DNA from: DASZTV01 sp035548125
GTDB taxonomy: Bacteria; Actinomycetota; Actinomycetes; JAFAQI01
NCBI GenBank assembly: GCA_035548125.1
Contig: DASZTV010000076.1
Coordinates: 24,027-88,026 of the forward strand
DNA: 64,000 bases
Direction of reading: 5' to 3'
Shown: positions 36,320-43,329 of the stretch, piece after piece
How the letters are laid out: each line of letters opens with the position of its first letter
Numbering within the stretch: position 1 is the stretch's first letter
Made by a program: the position numbers and the translations under genes
The notes under the pieces: generated by a model
What the model saw: the letters and a program-made list of their open reading frames with translations, nothing else
Databases searched by the model: none
What the model was told of the DNA's origin: nothing

Positions 36320-37849
36320 TCACCCGGCCGGCAGGTAGATCCCCGTGCCTTTCGGCACCGGATGCGTCGCCCTGCCGTCCTTGCTGGTGTCCACGTCGAG
36401 GTAGGACCAGCTGCCTGCATACTCGTCGCGGTTGGTCATGCCGGCGCAGCCCTTGCGCAGGTCCTCGCAGTCGAAGCGCCGCCCTTCCGGCGTACGGATG
36501 TCCAGCCGCGAGCGGTAGTAGAAGCTGAACGCGTTGCCGTCATGGAAGCTGTCGACGGCGGCCTCGGCGGCGTCGTGCTGCCAGCGCTTGGTCACGAGCC
36601 TCGCGTACCCGGTCGCGCTTCCCTTGAGGTAGTAGTCGAACCAGGCGTCGGTATACCAGGCGACGAGATCCGGCCCGCGAAGCGATGCGCCGAACGCCGG
36701 GTTCGGGATGTAGGAGAAGTCAAGGTGGCTGCCGCCCCGGATGACGATCTCCCCGGTGTCGACGTGTGCCTTCGAGTACGCCAGCGACGCAGTGTCCTTG
36801 TCGTCGTATGCCGGCAGCGACGTGTGGGGCGTCGGCGGCAGTCCGTAGTCGGCCGACATGCCGAGGCCCGGCACCCGGATCTTGGCGGGGCGCCGCGCCG
36901 CCGGGTCCACGCAGCCCTTCTCGTTGAGGCCGCTCGTCGCATCGGGCGCACCGAGGTTGTCCCACGCGACGACCGCCTTGACCCGCTTGTCCCATTGCGC
37001 GATGTAGGAGACCGCGCCGGCGCCGTACGAATGGCCGGCGAGGCCGATCCGGCGCCGGTCGAGGATCCGCCAGAACGGGTTGTACGTCGCGTCGAAGCCG
37101 GCCTTCACCCGCGCCTTCTGGTAGTCCGCGTGACTGGTCCCGCTGTTGCACGACGCCACCGGGCGGTACGGGTGCGCCGGGGTGGAGAGGAAGAAGTTGA
37201 GGGCGTCCTCCGTGCCGTCGAAGAACGGGCGGCCGTCGGTCTGCGCCGGGACCCCTTCCAGCAGGTCGGCGCCCTGCCCCGCAGTGTCGGACTGGCCCTG
37301 GCCCTGCGGGTCGAACGTCATGACGACGTACCCGTCCTTCGCGAGCGCCTGGGCGGCGTACCAGTACAGCTGCTCGTCAGCCTGCACCGAACCGTTGGTG
37401 ATGACGACGCCCGGCCGGTGCGCGGGCCCCCGGCGGGTCGCCCACACGTGGCCGGACAGCTGGGCGCCGTTGCGCGCGGTGAACACGAACGGCGTGACGA
37501 TGCCGTAGCCCTTGGCCTGCCAGTCGTAGAGACGGGTGTCCCCGGCGCACGCGTCGTAGCCGTTCCAGCAGAGGTCGGAGAGGAACTCCCGCTGCGGGTC
37601 GTGCAGCGCCGTGGCAACCGCGTGCAGGAAGTTCTGCTGCCCGACCGTGCGCAGCTGTAGCTGGTTGCCGGGCGAGAGGTAGACGGCTTGGCGCTCCAGG
37701 TTGTTGGCGTAGTCCTTCGCCTCGACCACGAGGTTGAAGGAGGCCGCCCGGTCCTTCGGTTCGTCCGGGCTGGTACCCGCGGCGGCCGGGGCGGCCACGG
37801 CGATGGCGGCCGCGACCGCAACCAACGAGATGAACGGGCGGGCCCTCAT
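36320..37849 (-). CDS. Secreted alpha/beta hydrolase
   Basis: 509 residues with a signal peptide (LVAVAAAIAVAAPAAAGT). The catalytic domain shows VVITNGSVQADEQLYWYAAQ, the FDPQGQGQSD strand, nucleophile elbow GLAGHSYGAGAVSYI, an acid candidate in WDNLGAPD, and a likely His in IRGGSHLDFSY. Large inserts separate these elements. It has no clear match to a known enzyme, but the GHSYGAG elbow and order place it in the dienelactone-hydrolase/prolyl-oligopeptidase-like branch. Its ATG overlaps the TGA of a short upstream frame. It lies 34 bp upstream of the esterase and may be co-transcribed. Confidence 0.8.
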   Translation of the reverse strand: MRARPFISLVAVAAAIAVAAPAAAGTSPDEPKDRAASFNLVVEAKDYANNLERQAVYLSPGNQLQLRTVGQQNFLHAVATALHDPQREFLSDLCWNGYDACAGDTRLYDWQAKGYGIVTPFVFTARNGAQLSGHVWATRRGPAHRPGVVITNGSVQADEQLYWYAAQALAKDGYVVMTFDPQGQGQSDTAGQGADLLEGVPAQTDGRPFFDGTEDALNFFLSTPAHPYRPVASCNSGTSHADYQKARVKAGFDATYNPFWRILDRRRIGLAGHSYGAGAVSYIAQWDKRVKAVVAWDNLGAPDATSGLNEKGCVDPAARRPAKIRVPGLGMSADYGLPPTPHTSLPAYDDKDTASLAYSKAHVDTGEIVIRGGSHLDFSYIPNPAFGASLRGPDLVAWYTDAWFDYYLKGSATGYARLVTKRWQHDAAEAAVDSFHDGNAFSFYYRSRLDIRTPEGRRFDCEDLRKGCAGMTNRDEYAGSWSYLDVDTSKDGRATHPVPKGTGIYLPAG

Positions 37850-38043
37850 GAAACTCCCTCGAAGTGCGCGACCCGGGTGCGCCGCTGCGGCCTGATCGGC
37901 AAGGTACCGAAGTCGGTGAGCGCGCCCAGGCTGGTGTCTGGATGCTTGAGGTATTCGATGGCGAGTCGCAACGGCCTGCCGAGGTGCAGCGGCAGCGACT
38001 CGCTACTCAGCCCGACCCCAGCCATGGTGGGCAAGCGTGGCAT
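37846..38043 (-). CDS. Possible small coupled protein upstream of the secreted hydrolase
   Basis: A frame of up to 65 residues (ATG at 38043, or 59 from ATG at 38025) reads LSSESLPLHLGRPLRLAIEY and ends FEGVS. Its TGA overlaps the next ATG as ATGA, the junction type used by many real pairs in this window, and third positions are GC-rich. No ribosome site or known family is seen. It could be a leader or regulatory peptide, or chance. Confidence 0.35.
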   Translation of the reverse strand: MPRLPTMAGVGLSSESLPLHLGRPLRLAIEYLKHPDTSLGALTDFGTLPIRPQRRTRVAHFEGVS

Positions 38044-38055
38044 AGCGTGCGGCGC

Positions 38056-38955
38056 GTGAAAGGGATGGTCACGGTGCCCTCCGGTGAGTTCGTGATGGGC
38101 AGTGATGCGCACTACCCGGAGGAGCGGCCGGCGCATCGGCGCGAAGTCGCCGCCTTCGCGATCGACGCGCACCCCGTCACCAACGCCGAGTTCCGCCGGT
38201 TCGTGAAGGACACCGGCTGGACCACCACGGCCGAGCGCTCACCCGATCCGGCCGACTTTCCCGGCGCCGCTCCGGCCGATCTGGTGCCGGGCTCGCTCGT
38301 CTTCACGCCCACCGCCGGACCGGTCCCGCTGGACGACTGGCAGCGGTGGTGGGTCTGGACGCCGGGCGCCGACTGGCGGCACCCGCAAGGTCCCGGAAGC
38401 ACGCTGCATGGTCTCGACCGCCATCCGGTGGTCCACGTCTCGTTCGAGGACGCAACCGGCTACGCGGAGTGGGCCGGCAAGTCACTTCCCGCTGAGGTCG
38501 AGTGGGAGTACGCCGCGCGCGCCGGCCGCCCGGCGACGGCGTACGCATGGGGCGAGGAGATGTCGCCGCGCGGCAGGGCGATGGCCAACACCTGGGTCGG
38601 CGAGTTCCCGTGGCGCAACGACGACAACCGATATCCGCTGACCTCGCCGGTCGGCAGCTACCCCCCGGATCCGTGGGGCCTGACCGACATGATCGGCAAC
38701 GTCTGGGAGTGGACCTGCTCGCCGTGGTCGGCCGATCACGACGGTGGCGCGCCCGAATCAGCGGTCTCGGCCTGCTGCGGCGTCACGCCGCTGACCGAGG
38801 CCGACCGGCGGACCATCAAGGGCGGATCGCACCTCTGCGCGCCGACGTACTGCCAGCGCTACCGGCCGCCGGCGCGGCAGGGACAGGCGGTACGAAGCAC
38901 GACGAGCCACATCGGCTTTCGCTGTGTGATCCGTACCGGCGAGGGGCCGAACTAA
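38056..38955 (+). CDS. Formylglycine-generating enzyme family protein
   Basis: 299 residues (GTG at 38056; ATG at 38065 is an alternative). The fold begins VTVPSGEFVMGSDAHYPEERPAH, then AIDAHPVTNAEFRRFV, HPVVHVSFEDATGYAEWAG, PAEVEWEYAARAG, and MIGNVWEWTCSPW, ending HIGFRCVIR. The active-site Cys pair of true aerobic FGEs appears as GGSHLCAPTYCQRYRPPARQ, so it probably oxidises a sulfatase Cys to formylglycine using copper and oxygen. No sulfatase gene is in the window. It is divergent from the secreted hydrolase and converges on a tiny gene with a 4-bp overlap. Confidence 0.9.
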   Translation: MKGMVTVPSGEFVMGSDAHYPEERPAHRREVAAFAIDAHPVTNAEFRRFVKDTGWTTTAERSPDPADFPGAAPADLVPGSLVFTPTAGPVPLDDWQRWWVWTPGADWRHPQGPGSTLHGLDRHPVVHVSFEDATGYAEWAGKSLPAEVEWEYAARAGRPATAYAWGEEMSPRGRAMANTWVGEFPWRNDDNRYPLTSPVGSYPPDPWGLTDMIGNVWEWTCSPWSADHDGGAPESAVSACCGVTPLTEADRRTIKGGSHLCAPTYCQRYRPPARQGQAVRSTTSHIGFRCVIRTGEGPN

Positions 38956-39164
38956 CCGCGCTCGTGCTCGGCGGCGAGCAGATCCGCGTACATCCCGTCG
39001 ACCACGGTCGCGATCGCGGCTGGATCGTCGAGCATCGAGTTACCTTCCTGGGCAGTGACGGTGGAGCCGTCCCGCGACAGGCTGATCTTGAAGGCGCCGT
39101 CTGCGTCCGGCGCGAGCGTCACGGTCACGCCGTCGCCGACAGTGGCAAATCCGGATGCTGGCAT
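38952..39164 (-). CDS. Small hypothetical protein
   Basis: 70 residues, predicted cytoplasmic: ASGFATVGDGVTVTLAPDAD, then FKISLSRDGSTVTAQEGN, then a helix MLDDPAAIATVVDGMYADLL. It may be a small beta-hairpin plus helix protein. The family is not recognised. It lies downstream of the DUF3501 gene in the same direction, with a 29-bp gap, and its stop overlaps the FGE stop. Confidence 0.6.
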   Translation of the reverse strand: MPASGFATVGDGVTVTLAPDADGAFKISLSRDGSTVTAQEGNSMLDDPAAIATVVDGMYADLLAAEHERG

Positions 39165-39193
39165 GACATGCGTCTACCCGTGACGGACCGGTT

Positions 39194-39799
39194 TCAGACG
39201 TCCTCGTGGCCGAGATCACGCAACAACAGCGTCACCAGCTCGGCAGGCAGGCTCGCGCGTGCCTGGTACTCAGGGTGGTCGGCGACCAGCGTCGCCGGCG
39301 CGCCCTGCCGAAGCGCAGCGAGCACCTCGGGGGAAAGGTCGAAGCCGAGGAAGTGCACGGAGACCGTGTGCTTGGTCGGGCCCTCGTCGGGCGGTGGGAT
39401 GTCGCGCGCGCGACACGCCGCATCACCGACGTCGATGCGTACCGCGTCGTGCAGCCCATCGAGACGATCGAGCTCGGGTCTGATGCGATCCGCGTCGTCA
39501 ATCTCCACGAACATCGTCGCGGTGACCGTCGTACCCCTCGGCAGCAGCCGCTCGTAGACCGCCACCTCGGCAGCAGCCGTGACGGGATCGGTCACCCGCT
39601 CGACGTAGAGCATCTCCTGCGCCTGGTAGCGCAACGTCTCAGCGTTTTCGAACTCGACCATGACGAGGTCGCCGAGCCGAACGCGGCGGGCGCGCCGGAG
39701 CCTGATGGCTTCGGCGCGCCGGTCGCCGCGGACCTGCGCGTATGCCTCCGGCGAGAGCTCGAAGTTCTCGACGGAGAGCACGGACGCGGGGAGCTCCAT
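39194..39799 (-). CDS. DUF3501 family protein
   Basis: 201 residues. Recognisable by LRRARRVRLGDLVMVEFENAETLRYQAQEML, the pattern 'vtfENreTvryQvqEMlr', and the later VYERLLPRGTTVTATMFVEIDD. These proteins usually stand beside rubrerythrin or heterodisulfide-reductase-like genes and are linked to oxidative-stress or redox metabolism, but their activity is unknown. It follows rubrerythrin by 8 bp and belongs to the same operon. Confidence 0.87.
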   Translation of the reverse strand: MELPASVLSVENFELSPEAYAQVRGDRRAEAIRLRRARRVRLGDLVMVEFENAETLRYQAQEMLYVERVTDPVTAAAEVAVYERLLPRGTTVTATMFVEIDDADRIRPELDRLDGLHDAVRIDVGDAACRARDIPPPDEGPTKHTVSVHFLGFDLSPEVLAALRQGAPATLVADHPEYQARASLPAELVTLLLRDLGHEDV

Positions 39800-39807
39800 C
39801 GGTGGGG

Positions 39808-40236
39808 TCAGGCCCCGGCCCGGAGCTTCTCGAGGGCCTTCTCGTAACGACCCGCGTGGGTGCGCTCCGCACGTGCGAGGGTCTCGAACCAGTCAGCGAT
39901 CTCGTCGAAGCCCTCGTCACGAGCCGTCTTCGCGAACCCCGGGTACATCGCGGTGAACTCGTAGGTCTCGCCGGCCACCGCCGACGCGAGGTTCTCCTCG
40001 GTCGTGCCGATCGGCTCGTCGGTGGCGGGGTCGCCGGCCTGCAGCAGGAACTCGATGTGACCGAACGCGTGCCCGGTCTCCGCCTCGGCGGTGTCCCGGA
40101 ACAACTCGGCCACCTCGGCCTGCTTCTCGGTCTCGGCACGGCGCGCGAAGAACAGGTAGCGACGGTTTGCCATGCTCTCGCCGCCGAACGCCTCCTTCAG
40201 GTTGGCGTGGGTCTTGCTGCCTTTGAGCTCAGCCAC
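39808..40236 (-). CDS. Rubrerythrin family protein (no rubredoxin domain)
   Basis: 142 residues forming a four-helix di-iron ferritin-like protein. Metal ligands are visible in FGGESMANRRY, AEAETGHAFGH (ExxH), AGETYEFTAMYP and RAERTHAGRYEKAL (ExxH). There is no C-terminal rubredoxin with CxxC pairs, so electrons must come from another protein, possibly the small Cys-rich protein two genes upstream. The family reduces hydrogen peroxide. The GTG start overlaps the regulator gene end by eight bases. Confidence 0.92.
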   Translation of the reverse strand: MAELKGSKTHANLKEAFGGESMANRRYLFFARRAETEKQAEVAELFRDTAEAETGHAFGHIEFLLQAGDPATDEPIGTTEENLASAVAGETYEFTAMYPGFAKTARDEGFDEIADWFETLARAERTHAGRYEKALEKLRAGA

Positions 40237-40657
40237 TTTCGGTTCCCTTCATCGGTGAAGCGCTCTTGCAATCCCTGCACTCGCCATGAACCCGCAGGTC
40301 GTATCCCGAGACGCGAAAGCCCTGCTCGGCTTCGACGGGATCGAACACCCGGCGACGACCGAGTGAGAGATCGACATCGAAGACCGTGCCGCAGCTGTCG
40401 CAGACCAGGTGGTCATGGCGAAGAATGTTGCGGTCGTAGCGGGTGGGCGAGTGACCCACCCGGAGCTCGAGGATCTGCCCGGACTCGACCAGCATCCCGA
40501 GCGTGCGGTAGACGGTGGCGGCCCCGATACCCGGGAGCAGCTCACAGACCCGGTCGAGCACCTCAGCCGCCGTCGGATGGTCCTCGGACCGGCTGATCAC
40601 ATCGAGAACTGCCCGTCGCTGCGGCGTCGACCGGGACGCCCTCACGGGGACCGTCAT
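40229..40657 (-). CDS. Fur family transcriptional regulator, PerR-like
   Basis: 142 residues. The N-terminal winged helix is STPQRRAVLDVISRSEDHPTAAEVLDRV, with recognition segment GAATVYRTLGMLVESG. The regulatory metal site includes HDHLVC and the structural zinc Cys pairs CDSC and CRDC. The operon content (rubrerythrin, DUF3501) favours a peroxide-sensing PerR role over iron regulation. The ATG at 40657 overlaps the stop of the preceding gene (ATGA). An AT-rich site at 40951-40964 upstream of the operon is a candidate self-operator. Confidence 0.94.
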   Translation of the reverse strand: MTVPVRASRSTPQRRAVLDVISRSEDHPTAAEVLDRVCELLPGIGAATVYRTLGMLVESGQILELRVGHSPTRYDRNILRHDHLVCDSCGTVFDVDLSLGRRRVFDPVEAEQGFRVSGYDLRVHGECRDCKSASPMKGTESG

Positions 40658-40902
40658 CTCATCTCCTCGGGGATCTCCTCCCACCACTGGCACCACCACG
40701 GGCCGCCGACCAGGATCCGCAGCTTCGGGTGCCAGCAGTAGGAGATCTCCTCGCTGGTGTCGGTGTAGTAGAGGCAGTTGGCGCACTTCTCGTCGCCACT
40801 CGGGCGCCCCCGCAACACGGCGTCCTTGGCAAGATGCATGAGCTCCTGATTGCGCTGCTCGTCCTGCTCGGTGGGTTCGGGCAGCGGCAGATCCGTGGTC
40901 AT
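40654..40902 (-). CDS. Small four-Cys protein, possible iron-sulfur (HiPIP-like) protein
   Basis: 82 residues. The N-terminal half is acidic and helical (EPTEQDEQRNQELMHLAK). The C-terminal half has KCANCLYY, then SYCWHPKLR and GPWWCQWWEEIPEE: four Cys in a CxxC...C...C pattern with many aromatics, similar to high-potential iron-sulfur proteins. It may donate electrons to rubrerythrin. GGAGG lies four bases before the ATG. It is the first gene of the PerR-rubrerythrin-DUF3501 operon. Confidence 0.78.
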   Translation of the reverse strand: MTTDLPLPEPTEQDEQRNQELMHLAKDAVLRGRPSGDEKCANCLYYTDTSEEISYCWHPKLRILVGGPWWCQWWEEIPEEMR

Positions 40903-40950
40903 TGCACCTCCGACGCGGTCAGGCTCCCCTCGCCGGCAAGATGAGAGCCA

Positions 40951-40964
40951 TTCTTAATAGAGAA
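40951..40964 (-). promoter_or_regulatory. AT-rich candidate promoter/operator of the PerR-rubrerythrin operon
   Basis: TTCTTAATAGAGAA (minus TTCTCTATTAAGAA) is one of the few AT-rich patches in the window and carries an inverted TTCT/AGAA pair. On the minus strand TATTAA could be the -10 box, about 50 bases before the start codon. The rest of the 246-bp divergent spacer (40903-41148) shows no gene; the right side carries the S53 peptidase ribosome site. Confidence 0.32.
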
Positions 40965-41148
40965 CCCATCCTACATGGGCGGGAATCTCATCGGCCGCCA
41001 GCAGCCGCAGCGGCGTGTCGTAGCGCCGATACCCGCTGCGCGCCGCACTACTGACGTGCGAGGCAACTGACTCGAGAGGGATTGCCGCGACGCCTGCCGA
41101 AGTAGTTCGTTAAGCAATGGAAGCCCGCTGCACCGAGAGGTCATAGCC

Positions 41149-42897
41149 GTGTCGCTGAACCGCCGCGTCCTCGCGAGCGCCGTCGCCGCTCTCACGATCG
41201 GCGGTACCGCCGCGACCCAGGTCGCCACTGCCTCACCCACTACGCAGTGGGCGAGCACGGCAACCAAGGCGATTTCGCTGCAGCACGTGAAGCTGCTCGG
41301 CCACCCGGCCACCACTAGCTCGTTGCACGTGTCGCTGGCACTTGCGCCGCGTGACCAGGCAGCGGTGGATCGCGCGGTCCGTGCCACCTACACGCCGGGC
41401 AGCAAGTCGTTCCACCGGTTCATCACGCCGGCGCAGTGGAACGCCCGCTACGCCCCGACGGCGAGCACGGTCGCGAAGGTCACGAGCTACCTGCGCCACG
41501 CCGGCCTGGCGAACATCCAGGTGAGCAGCAACCGGCTGCTGGTCTCGGCGACGACGACGGTCGGCCAGGCGGAAAAGGCGTTCAACACCTCGCTCACGTC
41601 CTTCGTGCTCTCGGGCGTGCGGCGGTTCGCCAACACCCGTGCGGCAATGGTTCCGGCCCCCCTACGTGGCGTCGTCCGAGCCGTGCTCGGCCTCAACAAC
41701 CTGCCCCTCACCCACGTGAAGCCGCAGCTGGTGAAGGCAGCGGGTCCGCCCGCGCTGGAGGCCGGCCTGTACCCGGCGCAGTTCAACACGACGTACCACG
41801 CGAAGGGCACCCACAACGGCTCGAAGACGTCTGTCGCCGTCATGACACAAGGCGACACGAGCAGCGTCATCACGTCGCTTCGGTACGCCGAGGCGAAGGA
41901 GCACAAGCCGCGCGTGCCCGTGACGGTGGTGCCCGTCGGCCCGCAGTCGACGGACGAGTCCGGCGCGACCGAGTTCGACATGGACACCCAGGTGTCGACG
42001 ATGGTGCCCGGCGTCGTGAAGCGGCTGTACCTGTACAACATCGGGTCGCTGTACGACACGAACATCGTGGCGGGCATCAACACCTTCGTCGCCGACAACA
42101 AGGCACAGGGGCTGTCCGCCAGCCTCGGCGGTTGCGACATCCAGGCCTACCTCGACGGCGCGATGGTCGCCAGTGACATCTCGCTGCAGCAGGGGGCGCT
42201 GCAGGGCCAGAGCTTCTTCGCCTCCTCGGGTGACAACGGGGCGGGGTGCGCCTACATCGCCGCCACCGGTGTCCCGTCGAGCTTCCCGGAGGCGAACTGG
42301 CCCTGCAGCGGCGAGTACACGGTCTGCGTCGGCGGCACGAGCCTGATCTCTGACGCGAAGGGCAACCGGATCGCCGAGCTCGGCTGGGTGGGTAGCGGTG
42401 GCGGTCTGAGCCTGTTCGCCAACCCCGGTTTCTGGACCCAGGCGAGCGACCCGGCGTACGAGCTCAGCCTCGTAACGGGCGGCCGGGCGGTGCCCGACAT
42501 CTCCCTCGACGGCGATCCGAACGTCGCCACGCCGGTCAAGGTCTACACCGGAAAGACCCTGTCGTTCGTCGGCGGCACGAGCCTGTCCTCACCGATGATG
42601 CTGGGCTTCTGGGCACGCCTCGAGTCGGGTCACCACAACGCGCTCGGGTTCGCCTCCCCCGGTCTGTACGACCTCTACACCAAGGTCAACCCCGGCACGT
42701 CGATCACGACGCCCGAGGTGGAGATCACGGTTGTCGTGCCGAACATCCCGGGCAAGCCCGCGCCGGGGTTCTACGACATCGTGCTCGGTGACAACGGCCC
42801 GTACCCGAACCTGCCGGGCTATGACCTGGTGACCGGTCTCGGTGCGCCGGATGTCGCGGCGCTGAACCACCTGCTGAAGGCGCGCCGCACTAGGTGA
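41149..42897 (+). CDS. Secreted S53 (sedolisin) peptidase
   Basis: 582 residues with signal peptide (VLASAVAALTIGGTAATQVATA) and a pro-kumamolisin activation domain (about 40-190: HVSLALAPRDQAAVDRAV, SFHRFITPAQWNARYAP). The catalytic Glu and Asp lie in ESGATEFDMDTQ, the oxyanion Asp in FFASSGDNGAG, and the nucleophile Ser in FVGGTSLSSPMM. A C-terminal Asp-rich region could bind Ca2+. Such enzymes are acid-active serine-carboxyl endopeptidases that cleave their own pro-domain after export. Start is GTG at 41149 with GAGAGG eight bases upstream. Its end overlaps the convergent SnoaL-like gene by 8 bp. Confidence 0.94.
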   Translation: MSLNRRVLASAVAALTIGGTAATQVATASPTTQWASTATKAISLQHVKLLGHPATTSSLHVSLALAPRDQAAVDRAVRATYTPGSKSFHRFITPAQWNARYAPTASTVAKVTSYLRHAGLANIQVSSNRLLVSATTTVGQAEKAFNTSLTSFVLSGVRRFANTRAAMVPAPLRGVVRAVLGLNNLPLTHVKPQLVKAAGPPALEAGLYPAQFNTTYHAKGTHNGSKTSVAVMTQGDTSSVITSLRYAEAKEHKPRVPVTVVPVGPQSTDESGATEFDMDTQVSTMVPGVVKRLYLYNIGSLYDTNIVAGINTFVADNKAQGLSASLGGCDIQAYLDGAMVASDISLQQGALQGQSFFASSGDNGAGCAYIAATGVPSSFPEANWPCSGEYTVCVGGTSLISDAKGNRIAELGWVGSGGGLSLFANPGFWTQASDPAYELSLVTGGRAVPDISLDGDPNVATPVKVYTGKTLSFVGGTSLSSPMMLGFWARLESGHHNALGFASPGLYDLYTKVNPGTSITTPEVEITVVVPNIPGKPAPGFYDIVLGDNGPYPNLPGYDLVTGLGAPDVAALNHLLKARRTR

Positions 42898-43294
42898 TGA
42901 AGGTGCCGACCCGGCGGTGGAAGCGCCACCTGTCGCCGTCGCGATGCAGCGTGTCGTCGTAGCGCCCGACCAGCATCACTCGCCAGCCGTCGGTCCCGCG
43001 GACCATGAAGACGAAGTCGCAGAGCGCTCTCGCGTGCTCGGCGGACCACTCCGTCACGTGGACGTTGGTCACCAGGTGGCGCTGCGGGACCTTCGGCTCG
43101 ACCTTCGCGTAGGCGGCACGAAGCGCGTCGTGTCCCTCGTGGGCCCCGAGCGCCTGGATGTCGCAGCTGCCATCGGCGCAGTAGGTCGCGACGACGTCCT
43201 CGGTACGTCCGTCGTCGACGGCGTGGTTGTACGCCGCGATGGTGGCGGTCACGCCGGCCACGACATCGGCGTACGTCGGCTCGCTGCTCGTCAT
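42890..43294 (-). CDS. SnoaL-like/nuclear transport factor 2-fold protein
   Basis: 134 residues, cone-shaped alpha+beta fold as in SnoaL and ketosteroid isomerases: TATIAAYNHAVDDGRTEDVVATYCADGSCDI, then HLVTNVHVTEWSAEHARALCDFVFMV, VGRYDDTLHRDGDRWRFHRR. Family members are isomerases, dehydratases or hydrolases on cyclic substrates. The ATG at 43294 is six bases after TACAGT (minus strand), a leaderless promoter that overlaps the TetR-type operator at 43303. It is divergent from the Baeyer-Villiger monooxygenase. Confidence 0.86.
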   Translation of the reverse strand: MTSSEPTYADVVAGVTATIAAYNHAVDDGRTEDVVATYCADGSCDIQALGAHEGHDALRAAYAKVEPKVPQRHLVTNVHVTEWSAEHARALCDFVFMVRGTDGWRVMLVGRYDDTLHRDGDRWRFHRRVGTFIT

Positions 43295-43302
43295 AGCGCG
43301 AC

Positions 43303-43318
43303 TGTACCGATCGGTACA
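43303..43318. promoter_or_regulatory. TetR-type operator O1 with two divergent leaderless promoters
   Basis: TGTACCGATCGGTACA, a perfect 16-bp palindrome. The right half contains TACACT (43315-43320), nine bases before the ATG of the monooxygenase; the left half contains TACAGT on the minus strand (43301-43306), six bases before the ATG of the SnoaL-like gene. One bound dimer would block both. Sister sites are at 46083, 53077 and 59623. Confidence 0.8.
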
Positions 43319-43329
43319 CTGTGCCGGCG

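Noticed and set aside
37905..37920. GGTACCGAAG as a further TetR operator
   Set aside because: Only half of the palindrome is present and it is not next to a recognisable promoter.
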